Assembly: GCA_023135255.1 (NCBI GenBank)
Contig: JAGLTN010000611.1
Coordinates: 1-7,363, forward strand
Origin: Planctomycetota bacterium
GTDB taxonomy: Bacteria; Planctomycetota; Phycisphaerae; Sedimentisphaerales; Anaerobacaceae
Length of the DNA stretch: 7,363 nt
Reading direction: 5' to 3'
This document shows, piece after piece, positions 1 through 6,697 of the stretch. Position 1 is the first letter of the stretch. Every line of letters starts with the position of its first letter. The notes beneath the pieces were generated by a model that worked only from the letters and a program-made list of their open reading frames with translations, did no database searches and was not told the origin of the DNA. A program made the position numbers and the translations under genes.

Positions 1-157
1 GAATAGTAAGTTATTGCCATACCCTTAGGGTAGTAAATATCCGTGAATAAGGCTGAAACTTGTTATTTTTAAGTTATTTACCCGCGGATAAACAGAAAAA
101 TTCAATTGGAATCAGTATGATTATAGAGTTTTGTCATTTTTTTAATGGTGCTTTAGT
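1..157. other. Leader region upstream of pheT, no gene recognised
   Basis: All three forward frames hit stop codons here, and the longest open piece (frame 3, ending at the TAA around 46-48) does not resemble the C-terminus of PheS or any family I know. The region is AT-rich and contains a 13-base palindrome near its start. I looked for a sigma-70 promoter; AT-rich -10-like words exist (TATGAT near 116) but none has a convincing -35 box at the right spacing. The pheT promoter may therefore lie here in a form I cannot recognise, or further upstream. Confidence 0.5.
20..32. repeat. 13-base perfect palindrome TACCCTTAGGGTA
   Basis: Six-base arms TACCCT and AGGGTA surround a single central T. 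The loop is far too small for an RNA hairpin, so if it does anything it would more likely be a dimeric protein binding site about 130 bases before pheT. A palindrome this short can also arise by chance. Confidence 0.35.
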
Positions 158-2167
158 ATGAAAATCTCAATTAACTGGTTAAATGATTACGTCCAAACAG
201 GTCTGGATTTCGAGCAGATAGGGCAGATTTTAAGCGATAGCGGTTTTTGCCTTGAGGATGTGGAACAATTTGGGGACGACACAGTTCTGGATATTGAGGT
301 TACCAGTAACCGTGGTGATTGTTTGGGGCATATTGGCGTAGCTCGTGAATTGGCAGCGGCTACGGGGTGTGAGCTTAAGTTGCCGAGTGTTGAAGTTGCT
401 GTGTCCGATAAAAGTGCTGATTCTTTTGTTTCTGTTGAAATATCAGAGCCTGAGCTTTGCCATAGATATACCGGGCGGATCATTGAGGGTGTTAAGGTTG
501 GCGATACGCCTGGCTGGATGAAAAAGAGACTTGAGGTGATCGGTGTCCGCAGTGTTAATAATGTGGTTGACGCTACGAATTATGCGATGCTGGAAAGTGG
601 ACAGCCTCCACATGCCTTTGATTATGAAAAAATAACAGCTGGTAAGATTATTGTGAGAAAAGCTAAGGATGGTGAAAAAATCGTGAGCATTGACGGTTCA
701 AAATGTGATTTGACTGAAAATATGCTGGTGATCGCTGATTCTCGCGGGGCTGTTGCAATAGCAGGGGTTATGGGTGGTCTTGAAACTGAGGTTTCGGATT
801 CGACGACAACGGTTTTGCTGGAAGATGCACATTTCGACCCGGTAACGGTGAGGATTGCTTCGCGTGGACTTTCGCTACCTTCAGAGGCGTCTTTTCGTTT
901 TGAGCGGACAGTTGATACTGAAATGATCGAATGGGCATCGAACAGGGCTGCTCAGCTGATAGTCGAAGTTGCCGGCGGCAAAGTTGCTAAGGGGATGGTG
1001 GATGCGTATCCGACTAAGCTGAAAAGGCCACAAGTTACTATGCGGATTTCGAGAATGAATAAGCTTTTAGGGTTTGAAATATCTCCGGATAAGGTGGTTG
1101 ATATTCTTGCGAAGTTGAGCTTTGCACCTAAGCTTGAAGGCGATGTTGTGACGTGTAAGGTTCCAAGCTGGCGAAGTGACATATATCGTGAGGTTGATCT
1201 TATCGAAGAAGTTGCCCGCCTTTACGGGTTTAATAATATACCGACTGAAGATAAGATCGAGATCAAGGTAACAGCAACAGATGCAAGGCAAAAAGCGGTT
1301 TTGACAGCTGGCGCAGCTTTGAACAGTTGCGGATACTATGAAACGATTAATATTACTTTTACCGACAGCAGTATTGCGGAACTTTTTGTTGAAGACAAAA
1401 CCAAGCTGGGCTTAGGGGTTAAAGATGTTTCGAGGAAGAATGCCAATCTGCTCAGGCAGACTCTGTTAGGCTCTTTGTTTACTGTTTTGAAGACGAATCA
1501 TAATGCGAAGAATACCGATTGCAGGATGTATGAAATCGCTGACACGTTTGTTCCTTCAGGTAAGAAGCTGCCTATGGAGAGGGCTAAGCTGGCGTTTGTT
1601 TGCGATAGTGATCTTCGTGACATTCGCGGCGTTGTCGAGGCGGTTGTGAAGGGGTTTGATCATCATGCAAAGATTGAGTTTGTTCCGGCGGAATTTGTGT
1701 GGGCCAAGGCGGGGGCTAATGTTGTTGTTGACGGCGAGGTGATTGGCGTTGCGGGAGTGGTTAATGATGCGGTTAAGGACAAATTTGACTTTAAAGAAAT
1801 TACTCCGGCAGGGGCGGAACTTGACTTTGAAAGCCTGATGCAATTACAGGGTGAGGTAGTGAAGATACAACCGATCCCAAGATTTCCCGCGATTGAAAGG
1901 GATCTGTCTATAATTACCGAGGAAGATGTCAGCTGGGTGGATATTGTTTCTGCGGTTAATAAGAGGCCTTGCGATAAACTTGAATGTGTCAGGTTTGTTG
2001 AGATATATAGAGGCAAAGGTGTGCCGAGTGGTAAGAAAAGTGTCACTTTGTCGCTTTGTTTCAGGGATGAAGACGGGACGCTGACCCATGAGGTGGTTGA
2101 CGGTTTTGAGGCTGATATTACCAGGAGCTTAGAAAAGGCTGTTAAGGCTGTTTTGAGAACCGCTTGA
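158..2167 (+). CDS. pheT: Phenylalanine--tRNA ligase beta subunit, short form
   Basis: PheT pairs with PheS in the (alpha-beta)2 enzyme that charges tRNA-Phe in the cytoplasm; the beta subunit carries the editing and tRNA-recognition parts. The start MKISINWLNDYV matches the family N-terminus. Residues about 42-75 (DTVLDIEVTSNRGDCLGHIGVARE) are the conserved B1 segment. The B3/B4 editing module spans about 95-285, with VRSVNNVVDATNY near 130-142 and GVMGG near 203-207. The B5 domain spans about 290-362 and keeps the likely magnesium ligands D341, D347, E350 and E351 in the DIYREVDLIEE motif. The catalytic-like core fills about 375-565, and the C-terminal ferredoxin-fold anticodon-binding domain starts near IPRFPAIERDLS (573). 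At 669 residues it is about 120 shorter than the roughly 795-residue E. coli protein: the OB-fold tRNA-binding domain normally found around residues 40-150 is absent. The ribosome site is weak (GGTG at 147-150). pheS is not visible upstream. The next gene follows after 28 bases. Confidence 0.97.
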   Translation: MKISINWLNDYVQTGLDFEQIGQILSDSGFCLEDVEQFGDDTVLDIEVTSNRGDCLGHIGVARELAAATGCELKLPSVEVAVSDKSADSFVSVEISEPELCHRYTGRIIEGVKVGDTPGWMKKRLEVIGVRSVNNVVDATNYAMLESGQPPHAFDYEKITAGKIIVRKAKDGEKIVSIDGSKCDLTENMLVIADSRGAVAIAGVMGGLETEVSDSTTTVLLEDAHFDPVTVRIASRGLSLPSEASFRFERTVDTEMIEWASNRAAQLIVEVAGGKVAKGMVDAYPTKLKRPQVTMRISRMNKLLGFEISPDKVVDILAKLSFAPKLEGDVVTCKVPSWRSDIYREVDLIEEVARLYGFNNIPTEDKIEIKVTATDARQKAVLTAGAALNSCGYYETINITFTDSSIAELFVEDKTKLGLGVKDVSRKNANLLRQTLLGSLFTVLKTNHNAKNTDCRMYEIADTFVPSGKKLPMERAKLAFVCDSDLRDIRGVVEAVVKGFDHHAKIEFVPAEFVWAKAGANVVVDGEVIGVAGVVNDAVKDKFDFKEITPAGAELDFESLMQLQGEVVKIQPIPRFPAIERDLSIITEEDVSWVDIVSAVNKRPCDKLECVRFVEIYRGKGVPSGKKSVTLSLCFRDEDGTLTHEVVDGFEADITRSLEKAVKAVLRTA

Positions 2168-2195
2168 TCAACATATTAGGAAGGGATGAGAAATA

Positions 2196-3689
2196 ATGGA
2201 TGATACCGAGAAAATTAAAAAGCTGATAAAGTCGGGTTGTGCGTGTGTATCAGTTGTTACCTATGAAGAGCAGTATATTCTTGAAGTTATTCGGATGGCA
2301 GCTTTGGACCTTAAAAGTGATATGTGGATATGGTCTGTTGCTGATGGTGTCAGGGATGGTATAGGTTTGCTTGATGACAGTCCGATGATTAATAATACGG
2401 AATCGCCGGAGGCGGGTCTTAATAATCTGGCAGGGGCGAAAGAAGGAACTATTTGTGTCACTCTTGATTTGTGTGAGTATCTTAAGAACGCAAAGAACCA
2501 GAGGCTTTTGCGCAATATCATTAATAAATTTGAAAAAACTAATCGCACGCTGGTGATGATTGATAGCAGGGATAAGTTACCAGCTGTTTTGCGATCTTAT
2601 GTTAAGCCTTTTGAAATATCATTTCCAGATGAGCAAGAGCTTTGTGAAATTATTACCGCTACTTTGAAAAAGATTCATCGTAAAAAGCCTCTTGATGTTG
2701 GTATCAGCAAGAAAGGGTTAAATGCTGTTGTGCGTAATCTACGCGGACTGACACGAAGGCAGGCACGTGAAATAATCAATGATACAGTTGCGCAAGACAG
2801 CAAATTTAATGATGAAGATATTAATGTTGTTATCGCAGGTAAGAGAAGAATGGTTCAGCAGGGCGGGCTGTTGGAGTATATTGAGACACCTTTGGATTTG
2901 AGTGAGATAGGGGGTATGAGGCATCTTAAAAAATGGCTCAAGCAGCGTGAGAATTCATTTACGGATGAAGCTGAGAAATTTGGACTGAATGCTCCACGCG
3001 GGGTTCTTATGCTTGGTGTTCAGGGTGCGGGTAAAAGTTTGTGTGCAAAAGCGATTGCGACGGCATGGCAGCAGCCTTTGCTTAAACTTGACCCGGGGAC
3101 ATTATACGGCAGCTATATCGGTGAATCTGAAAAGAATCTTCGTTTCGCTTTTCAGCAGACGGAGATGATGTCACCTGTTATTTTATGGATCGATGAAATA
3201 GAAAAGGCATTTGCCTCTGCAGCGAGCAGAAGTGCGGACGGTGGTCTTTCGCAGCGTATGTTCGGGTCATTATTGACATGGCTTCAGGAACGTAAGGAGC
3301 CGGTTTTTGTTATTGCTACTGCCAATGACATCGAAGCATTGCCTCCGGAGTTATTGCGTAAGGGGCGATTTGACGAAGTATTTTTTATTGATCTGCCGGA
3401 CAAAGAAACTCGTGAGCAAATATTTAAAATACATATAAGAAAACGTCATCGTGATCCTAAAGGATTTGATCTTGGAAAGCTGGCGACGGTTTCAGAAGGT
3501 TATAGTGGCGCGGAAATAGAGCAGGCGGTTATTTCGGCCTTGCACCAGGCTTATGATGAGAAGTCTGAACTTGATACTGAAAAAATAATTCATGCTGTTA
3601 AAATATCACCACCACTGTCTGTAACGATGGCAGAAAAAGTTCAGCAGCTTCGCCAATGGGCAAAAAACAGATGTGTGCCGGCTGATTGA
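2196..3689 (+). CDS. Ycf46-type AAA+ ATPase
   Basis: This 497-residue protein has a C-terminal AAA+ module and an N-terminal half typical of the Ycf46 family found in cyanobacteria, plastids and scattered bacteria. The N-terminal half (1-225) is a degenerate P-loop-like fold: VSVVTYEEQYILEVI (18-32), then TICVTLDLCEYL (85-96) and RTLVMIDSR (117-125), with no intact Walker A. The active module has Walker A GVQGAGKS (274-281), Walker B VILWIDE (328-334), sensor 1 ATAND with N377, arginine-finger candidates R388 and R391 in LLRKGRFDE, and sensor 2 GYSGAEIEQ (435-443). No transmembrane segment or zinc protease motif is present, which argues against FtsH; the closest AAA relatives are the FtsH/proteasomal group. 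Start choice is supported by a strong purine-rich ribosome site (AGGAAGGGATGAG) just upstream. The 28-base gap to pheT suggests one transcript. The family's biochemical role is poorly defined, with links to photosynthesis regulation in cyanobacteria, so I assign no substrate. Confidence 0.9.
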   Translation: MDDTEKIKKLIKSGCACVSVVTYEEQYILEVIRMAALDLKSDMWIWSVADGVRDGIGLLDDSPMINNTESPEAGLNNLAGAKEGTICVTLDLCEYLKNAKNQRLLRNIINKFEKTNRTLVMIDSRDKLPAVLRSYVKPFEISFPDEQELCEIITATLKKIHRKKPLDVGISKKGLNAVVRNLRGLTRRQAREIINDTVAQDSKFNDEDINVVIAGKRRMVQQGGLLEYIETPLDLSEIGGMRHLKKWLKQRENSFTDEAEKFGLNAPRGVLMLGVQGAGKSLCAKAIATAWQQPLLKLDPGTLYGSYIGESEKNLRFAFQQTEMMSPVILWIDEIEKAFASAASRSADGGLSQRMFGSLLTWLQERKEPVFVIATANDIEALPPELLRKGRFDEVFFIDLPDKETREQIFKIHIRKRHRDPKGFDLGKLATVSEGYSGAEIEQAVISALHQAYDEKSELDTEKIIHAVKISPPLSVTMAEKVQQLRQWAKNRCVPAD

Positions 3690-3777
3690 TCGATGTTTTA
3701 AAAAAAATTTACTTTCCAATTCTCATATTCGAGTATATATTTCCGGCATAAAGTCAAATACAGGCGTATTCCTTGTG

Positions 3778-3795
3778 GATTAGTAATCTTTTTTT
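3778..3795 (+). terminator. Possible weak terminator after the pheT-ATPase pair
   Basis: A short stem GATT/AATC (3778-3781 with 3785-3788, loop AGT) is directly followed by seven T residues. The stem is only four pairs and AU-rich, so termination would be inefficient at best. No better hairpin lies between the ATPase stop codon and the RNA gene promoter, so readthrough to the strong terminator at 4109-4140 is possible. Confidence 0.22.
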
Positions 3796-3872
3796 AACAA
3801 AAAAAGTGGTTATGGCCGATATACTTGTAAGTGCAAAAAATCGATAATATTTTTGAATTATGTTGTGTACCG

Positions 3873-3901
3873 TTGACTTTTTGTGTTTGATTTGTTATAA
3901 T
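3873..3901 (+). promoter_or_regulatory. Strong sigma-70 promoter for the RNA gene
   Basis: The -35 box TTGACT (3873-3878) and the -10 box TATAAT (3896-3901) are separated by exactly 17 bases, and a TG at 3893-3894 adds an extended -10 element. The stretch just upstream of -35 (about 3846-3860) is AT-rich and could act as an UP element. Transcription should begin about 3907-3909. This is by far the best promoter in the window and no start codon with a ribosome site follows it, which points to a stable RNA product. Confidence 0.85.
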
Positions 3902-3906
3902 TAGTA

Positions 3907-4140
3907 ATGCGGGTTGACCCTGCAGTGTTGGTATAGGAAGTACGATTTGAAAAAACCGATACCCATACTCGGGAAGCTGAACCTTGATGGATCGAAAATG
4001 CCTGCTTGACAGGACTTTCGGACTTGAGTAGCTGCTACCCACCTTGAAATAATGGGTTTATTCAAATGCTTTCTTACGGCATTCGCGGAGAAGACCGGCA
4101 AGTTAATGAAAAGGTCTGTTTTAATTAGCGGACCTTTTTT
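3907..4140 (+). ncRNA. ssrS: Probable 6S RNA
   Basis: 6S RNA mimics an open promoter and sequesters sigma-70 RNA polymerase, mostly in stationary phase. The evidence is structural plus remembered similarity. The segment runs from a near-consensus promoter to an intrinsic terminator and has no plausible ORF. The 3' half contains CACCTTGAA (4040-4048), identical to E. coli 6S RNA, followed by GGGTT and TTCAA; TTGA(a)ATAA pairs with TTATTCAA around a UGGGU loop, as in the 6S 3' bubble hairpin. After it, ACGGCATTCGCGGAGA (4076-4091) resembles the E. coli closing strand GCGGCATCTCGGAGA. By hand, 3908-3915 pairs with 4093-4100 and 3919-3930 with 4077-4088 (a few bulges and G-U pairs), giving a long closing stem. 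An apical arm forms from TACTC/GAGTA (3966-3970/4026-4030), TCGAAA/TTTCGG (3992-3997/4016-4021) and CCTG/CAGG. At about 230 bases including the terminator it is somewhat longer than the usual 180-200. SRP RNA, RNase P and tmRNA hallmarks are absent. Confidence 0.7.
4109..4140 (+). terminator. Rho-independent terminator of the RNA gene, possibly bidirectional
   Basis: The left arm AAAAGGTCTG (4109-4118) pairs with CGGACCTTTT (4129-4138) in ten pairs including one G-U, around a ten-base loop, and is followed by a T-run to 4140. Read on the other strand the stem is preceded by an A-run and ends in GACCTTTTCATT, so it may also stop transcripts of the convergent glycosidase gene, whose stop codon lies about 40 bases away. 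Confidence 0.85.
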
Positions 4141-4176
4141 ATTTAGTCATATCTTTTAAAACGCTCTAAAATAAAT

Positions 4177-6423
4177 TTACTGTTTTTCGAATGTTATTTG
4201 CCATTTTGCTTTTGTAGATTTCGTTGGTACAAAAGTCATAGTGGTTATGTTATTGTCTGTTTTTATTTTTGTTTGGCCTGTTGATGATTTGGCGTTTATT
4301 GCTTTGAAATTTTTGTGGGCGAAAAATATTTCATAGCTGTCGTTTGCGACGAGATGCTCAGATCGCCCTGTAATTGTCCATTTGTTGTTGTCTTTTTTCC
4401 ATTTGATATCTGCGAGATCAAGAGCACCTGCGGTTAAATGTCTGCTGGTGGAGAGTAAGACAGGTTTGCCGGGGACATCCGGGACAATTGAAAAAGTCTG
4501 GCCTTGATAAGATTTTAAATCTCGTTCTATCTTGTCATTTTTATCGAACAGACCAAGATAACTACTGCTCCAATATTCAAATACATGAACCTTATCTGAT
4601 AGTAATTCGAGTTTTGCAAGGTCCAAAGTTTTTTTGCAGGGATTTTCTTCATAATTAAAAATGCCTACTACGTCCCATGTTTTCCAGGGCTTGGCTATGC
4701 GCAAATCAAATACGTCATAGTCTTTGTAGTTTTCGATTTGATAAAGATTTGCCGGTTTTATGTTCAGCACAGGGAAACTTTGCTGCCAGACTTTGCAAAT
4801 GGGTTTCGATATTTTTGTCCAGACATCGTCAGTGAGGAATTGCTGACCAGTTAGTACTCTTGCCTGTGCGTTTAGTCTTACACTTTCGATTGTGGCTTTA
4901 TGTTGATTTGCAGCAGCATCGGGATCGCAATACCAAGCTATGTTGTTTAAGTAATTCCATCTTATTAAATATTCCATGGCGTGTGGGAAAGTACCGGTAT
5001 CAGGGCCTGTTCTTGCGCCATCAACAAGTCCTATAGCGTCTATCTCAGTCCCCCAGCAGGCATTTACGAATTTATCACCCGAAATTTTTCTTCCAATTTC
5101 CAGGCCTTTTCGATAACCATCAATTCCACCGCCGTTGACAGCTTTTTCATATATTTGTGCGGCCATGGGCTGACCATCTATTTTGAAAAAGTCATAGTTC
5201 CATTCTTCTGAAACTTTTTTCCAATGCTTAGCAAACCATTGTTCTACTGCCTGGTCATTCATAACATTGATAATTCCGGGTCCAACTTCCCACCACTGGT
5301 ATTTTCTTCCTTGTTCTTTGGGCCAATTCCAGCTTGGGTGTATTCCAAAGCCAGTGAATGGTTTCCCGTCGGAGCCATGCAAAAACCATTCAGGGTGCTG
5401 TTTATAAGCTTCCATTGGTGCTACGGAATATGGCGTGAGCCAGATACCTGGGATTAGGCCTTTAGAACGGATGTAGTCTGAAATTTCCCGCATGTATTTA
5501 TCGTCCTGAAAACGGTAACTGGCATCGAGTTGGAAAACGAGGGTTTCCGCATATTCGAGAAGGTTTTCAGCTACCCAGTCAATTTGGGGATAGAGCCAGG
5601 TTTTGTCCTGCAGGATATGGCCTGTCTTTTCTTCATTAGCACCGTACCATGTCATTGCAACTACCGGAGCGGTCTTCCATATACCACGTTTTTTCAAGGG
5701 GGAGTAATATCGTATGTCCAGGGAGTCACGGTAATAATTATCATCAATTTTCAGAATCAGGAGGTTTTCACCAGTGCCGGCTTTAGTTTTCAGATTCCAG
5801 GTTTTATTATAAAACCATTGTGCCTGTCTTGCGGCAGTTGCTGTGATCGCCAAATCATTTTCAGGGAGAAAGATCGATTTTTCAGGCCCGGTTTTTTGAC
5901 AGCCGTAAACAGGCCAATTCATATACTTGGTTTGTACAAAGTTGTTATTTTGGTTGTTTTGAATTTCGGCAGGGCCAAGTGTGGTTGTAAGTACATGGTT
6001 GTCGGTGTGTCTGCTGTTTTTGAGAATTGCGGGTATTGCAGTATCTGAGTTAAAATTTGTCTTTGCTTTAAATGTTACCAGGCCGTCGACTTTGCCATTA
6101 AATGTGCAATAGAGGTTTCCGGTACTACCAATGTATATGGTTATGCTGTAATTTTTATCGAGCTTCAGGGTGATTTGTTTTTGGTTAGTGCTGAGGTTAT
6201 AAGATATTTTTTTGTCATTACTTGAAAAAGTCTTACCCTGAGCGGTGTAAGTTACAATTCCATCATACAGGATAACTCCGATGTCATTGCGGGAAATATC
6301 AAAGGTTCGGTTTGATTTGTTGAAATTGACTTTAATGCTGTTATCAGTATTTCCGGCAAAGGTATAGCATGGAATTATTACGAGTGTAATTATAATTGTT
6401 AACGATATGATACTTAATTTCAT
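4177..6423 (-). CDS. Secreted alpha-galactosidase-like glycosidase (clan GH-D, GH36/GH27 type)
   Basis: This 748-residue protein probably removes terminal alpha-galactosyl (or related alpha-linked) residues from oligosaccharides or glycans outside the cytoplasm. A signal peptide is clear: MKLSIIS, a hydrophobic core to about residue 18, and likely cleavage after TFA (23). The cysteine at 19 follows a proline, so it is not a good lipobox. Residues about 30-240 form a beta-rich N-terminal domain. The catalytic barrel starts near VVAMTWYGANEEKTG (254-268), the counterpart of the GWNSW segment, with a binding-site aspartate at 300 (FQLDASYR). The proposed nucleophile is D416 in FFKIDG and the acid/base is D475 in ARTGPDTG, matching the KxD and RxxxD patterns of the clan. 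A beta-sandwich domain follows after about 560, ending in PGKPVLLSTSRHL and a short extra C-terminal module (about 665-748). The start at 6423 is chosen over the in-frame ATG at 6450 because GAAAGGA sits five bases upstream and the signal peptide then begins MKL. Exact family and substrate are uncertain; no partner transporter is in view. Confidence 0.85.
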   Translation of the reverse strand: MKLSIISLTIIITLVIIPCYTFAGNTDNSIKVNFNKSNRTFDISRNDIGVILYDGIVTYTAQGKTFSSNDKKISYNLSTNQKQITLKLDKNYSITIYIGSTGNLYCTFNGKVDGLVTFKAKTNFNSDTAIPAILKNSRHTDNHVLTTTLGPAEIQNNQNNNFVQTKYMNWPVYGCQKTGPEKSIFLPENDLAITATAARQAQWFYNKTWNLKTKAGTGENLLILKIDDNYYRDSLDIRYYSPLKKRGIWKTAPVVAMTWYGANEEKTGHILQDKTWLYPQIDWVAENLLEYAETLVFQLDASYRFQDDKYMREISDYIRSKGLIPGIWLTPYSVAPMEAYKQHPEWFLHGSDGKPFTGFGIHPSWNWPKEQGRKYQWWEVGPGIINVMNDQAVEQWFAKHWKKVSEEWNYDFFKIDGQPMAAQIYEKAVNGGGIDGYRKGLEIGRKISGDKFVNACWGTEIDAIGLVDGARTGPDTGTFPHAMEYLIRWNYLNNIAWYCDPDAAANQHKATIESVRLNAQARVLTGQQFLTDDVWTKISKPICKVWQQSFPVLNIKPANLYQIENYKDYDVFDLRIAKPWKTWDVVGIFNYEENPCKKTLDLAKLELLSDKVHVFEYWSSSYLGLFDKNDKIERDLKSYQGQTFSIVPDVPGKPVLLSTSRHLTAGALDLADIKWKKDNNKWTITGRSEHLVANDSYEIFFAHKNFKAINAKSSTGQTKIKTDNNITTMTFVPTKSTKAKWQITFEKQ

Positions 6424-6428
6424 TTTTT

Positions 6429-6435
6429 TCCTTTC
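6429..6435 (-). promoter_or_regulatory. Ribosome binding site deciding the glycosidase start
   Basis: On the - strand the sequence reads GAAAGGA, then five A residues, then the ATG at 6423. This is a good Shine-Dalgarno match at proper spacing and favours that ATG over the upstream in-frame ATG at 6450, which would put nine charged or polar residues in front of the signal peptide. Confidence 0.75.
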
Positions 6436-6459
6436 AAAATTTTTCTGCAAAAGGTTATA

Positions 6460-6486
6460 GGACGATGGATATTATTATATTCGTCC
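6460..6486. promoter_or_regulatory. Inverted repeat GGACGA-n15-TCGTCC in the divergent control region
   Basis: Perfect six-base arms (6460-6465 and 6481-6486) flank an AT-rich 15-base centre. On the - strand the centre contains TATAAT (6474-6479), a possible -10 box of the glycosidase gene, although no good -35 box lies 17 bases further up. An operator overlapping the promoter, or a 5' leader hairpin, would both fit. The site is about 40 bases from the glycosidase start codon and over 200 from the phosphorylase start. Confidence 0.4.
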
Positions 6487-6559
6487 AAATTATTTTAACT
6501 ACAACTTTCCGGTTAAAAAATAGTTTTATTTTATGTTTGAAGATAATTTTTTGATGATA

Positions 6560-6587
6560 TTGGACTTTGAGCATATATGAGTAGTAT
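6560..6587 (+). promoter_or_regulatory. Candidate promoter of the alpha-glucan phosphorylase gene
   Basis: TTGGAC (6560-6565) and TAGTAT (6582-6587) are separated by 16 bases and match the sigma-70 consensus only partly. If real, transcription would start near 6594 and leave a leader of about 100 bases before the start codon. The rest of the 6424-6697 gap is AT-rich and shows no gene. Confidence 0.3.
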
Positions 6588-6697
6588 TTTTGGTATTAAG
6601 CTAACAGTTTTAATGGTCGATTATATGGTGGGCTGATGGAATGTTTTCTTTTCAGTTGTTTGCAGGATAGTTTAAAAGTTTTATGGAGAATTTTGAA

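Noticed and set aside
1663..2046. Open frame of 127 codons on the - strand
   Set aside because: Antisense to pheT, with low-complexity Ser/Thr/Leu-rich translation and no initiation signals.
3789..3805. T7-AAC-A7 inverted repeat as a terminator
   Set aside because: The stem is purely A-U with a three-base loop and has no T-run after it; it cannot be a good intrinsic terminator by itself and may just be an A-tract pair.
3794..4101. Two - strand open frames of 82 and 66 codons over the RNA gene
   Set aside because: They overlap each other and run antisense to a promoter-RNA-terminator unit; neither has a ribosome site or recognisable protein features.
3907..4140. SRP RNA, RNase P RNA, tmRNA or a riboswitch as alternative identity of the RNA
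   Set aside because: I see no GGAAGNAGCA-type SRP loop, no GAGGAAAGUCC RNase P core, no tRNA-like ends or tag ORF, and no downstream same-strand gene for a riboswitch to control.
5530..6048. Open frame of 172 codons on the + strand
   Set aside because: It lies wholly opposite the glycosidase coding sequence, has no ribosome site, and its translation is rich in Cys and Phe with no known family features; it is a shadow frame.
6448..6450. Upstream in-frame ATG as the glycosidase start
   Set aside because: It would add MQKNFERKK before the signal peptide, and the good ribosome site is placed for the ATG at 6423.
6683..6685. Upstream in-frame ATG as the phosphorylase start
   Set aside because: It overlaps the GGAG ribosome site of the start at 6698 and has no site of its own at suitable spacing (AGGAT is about 15 bases away).
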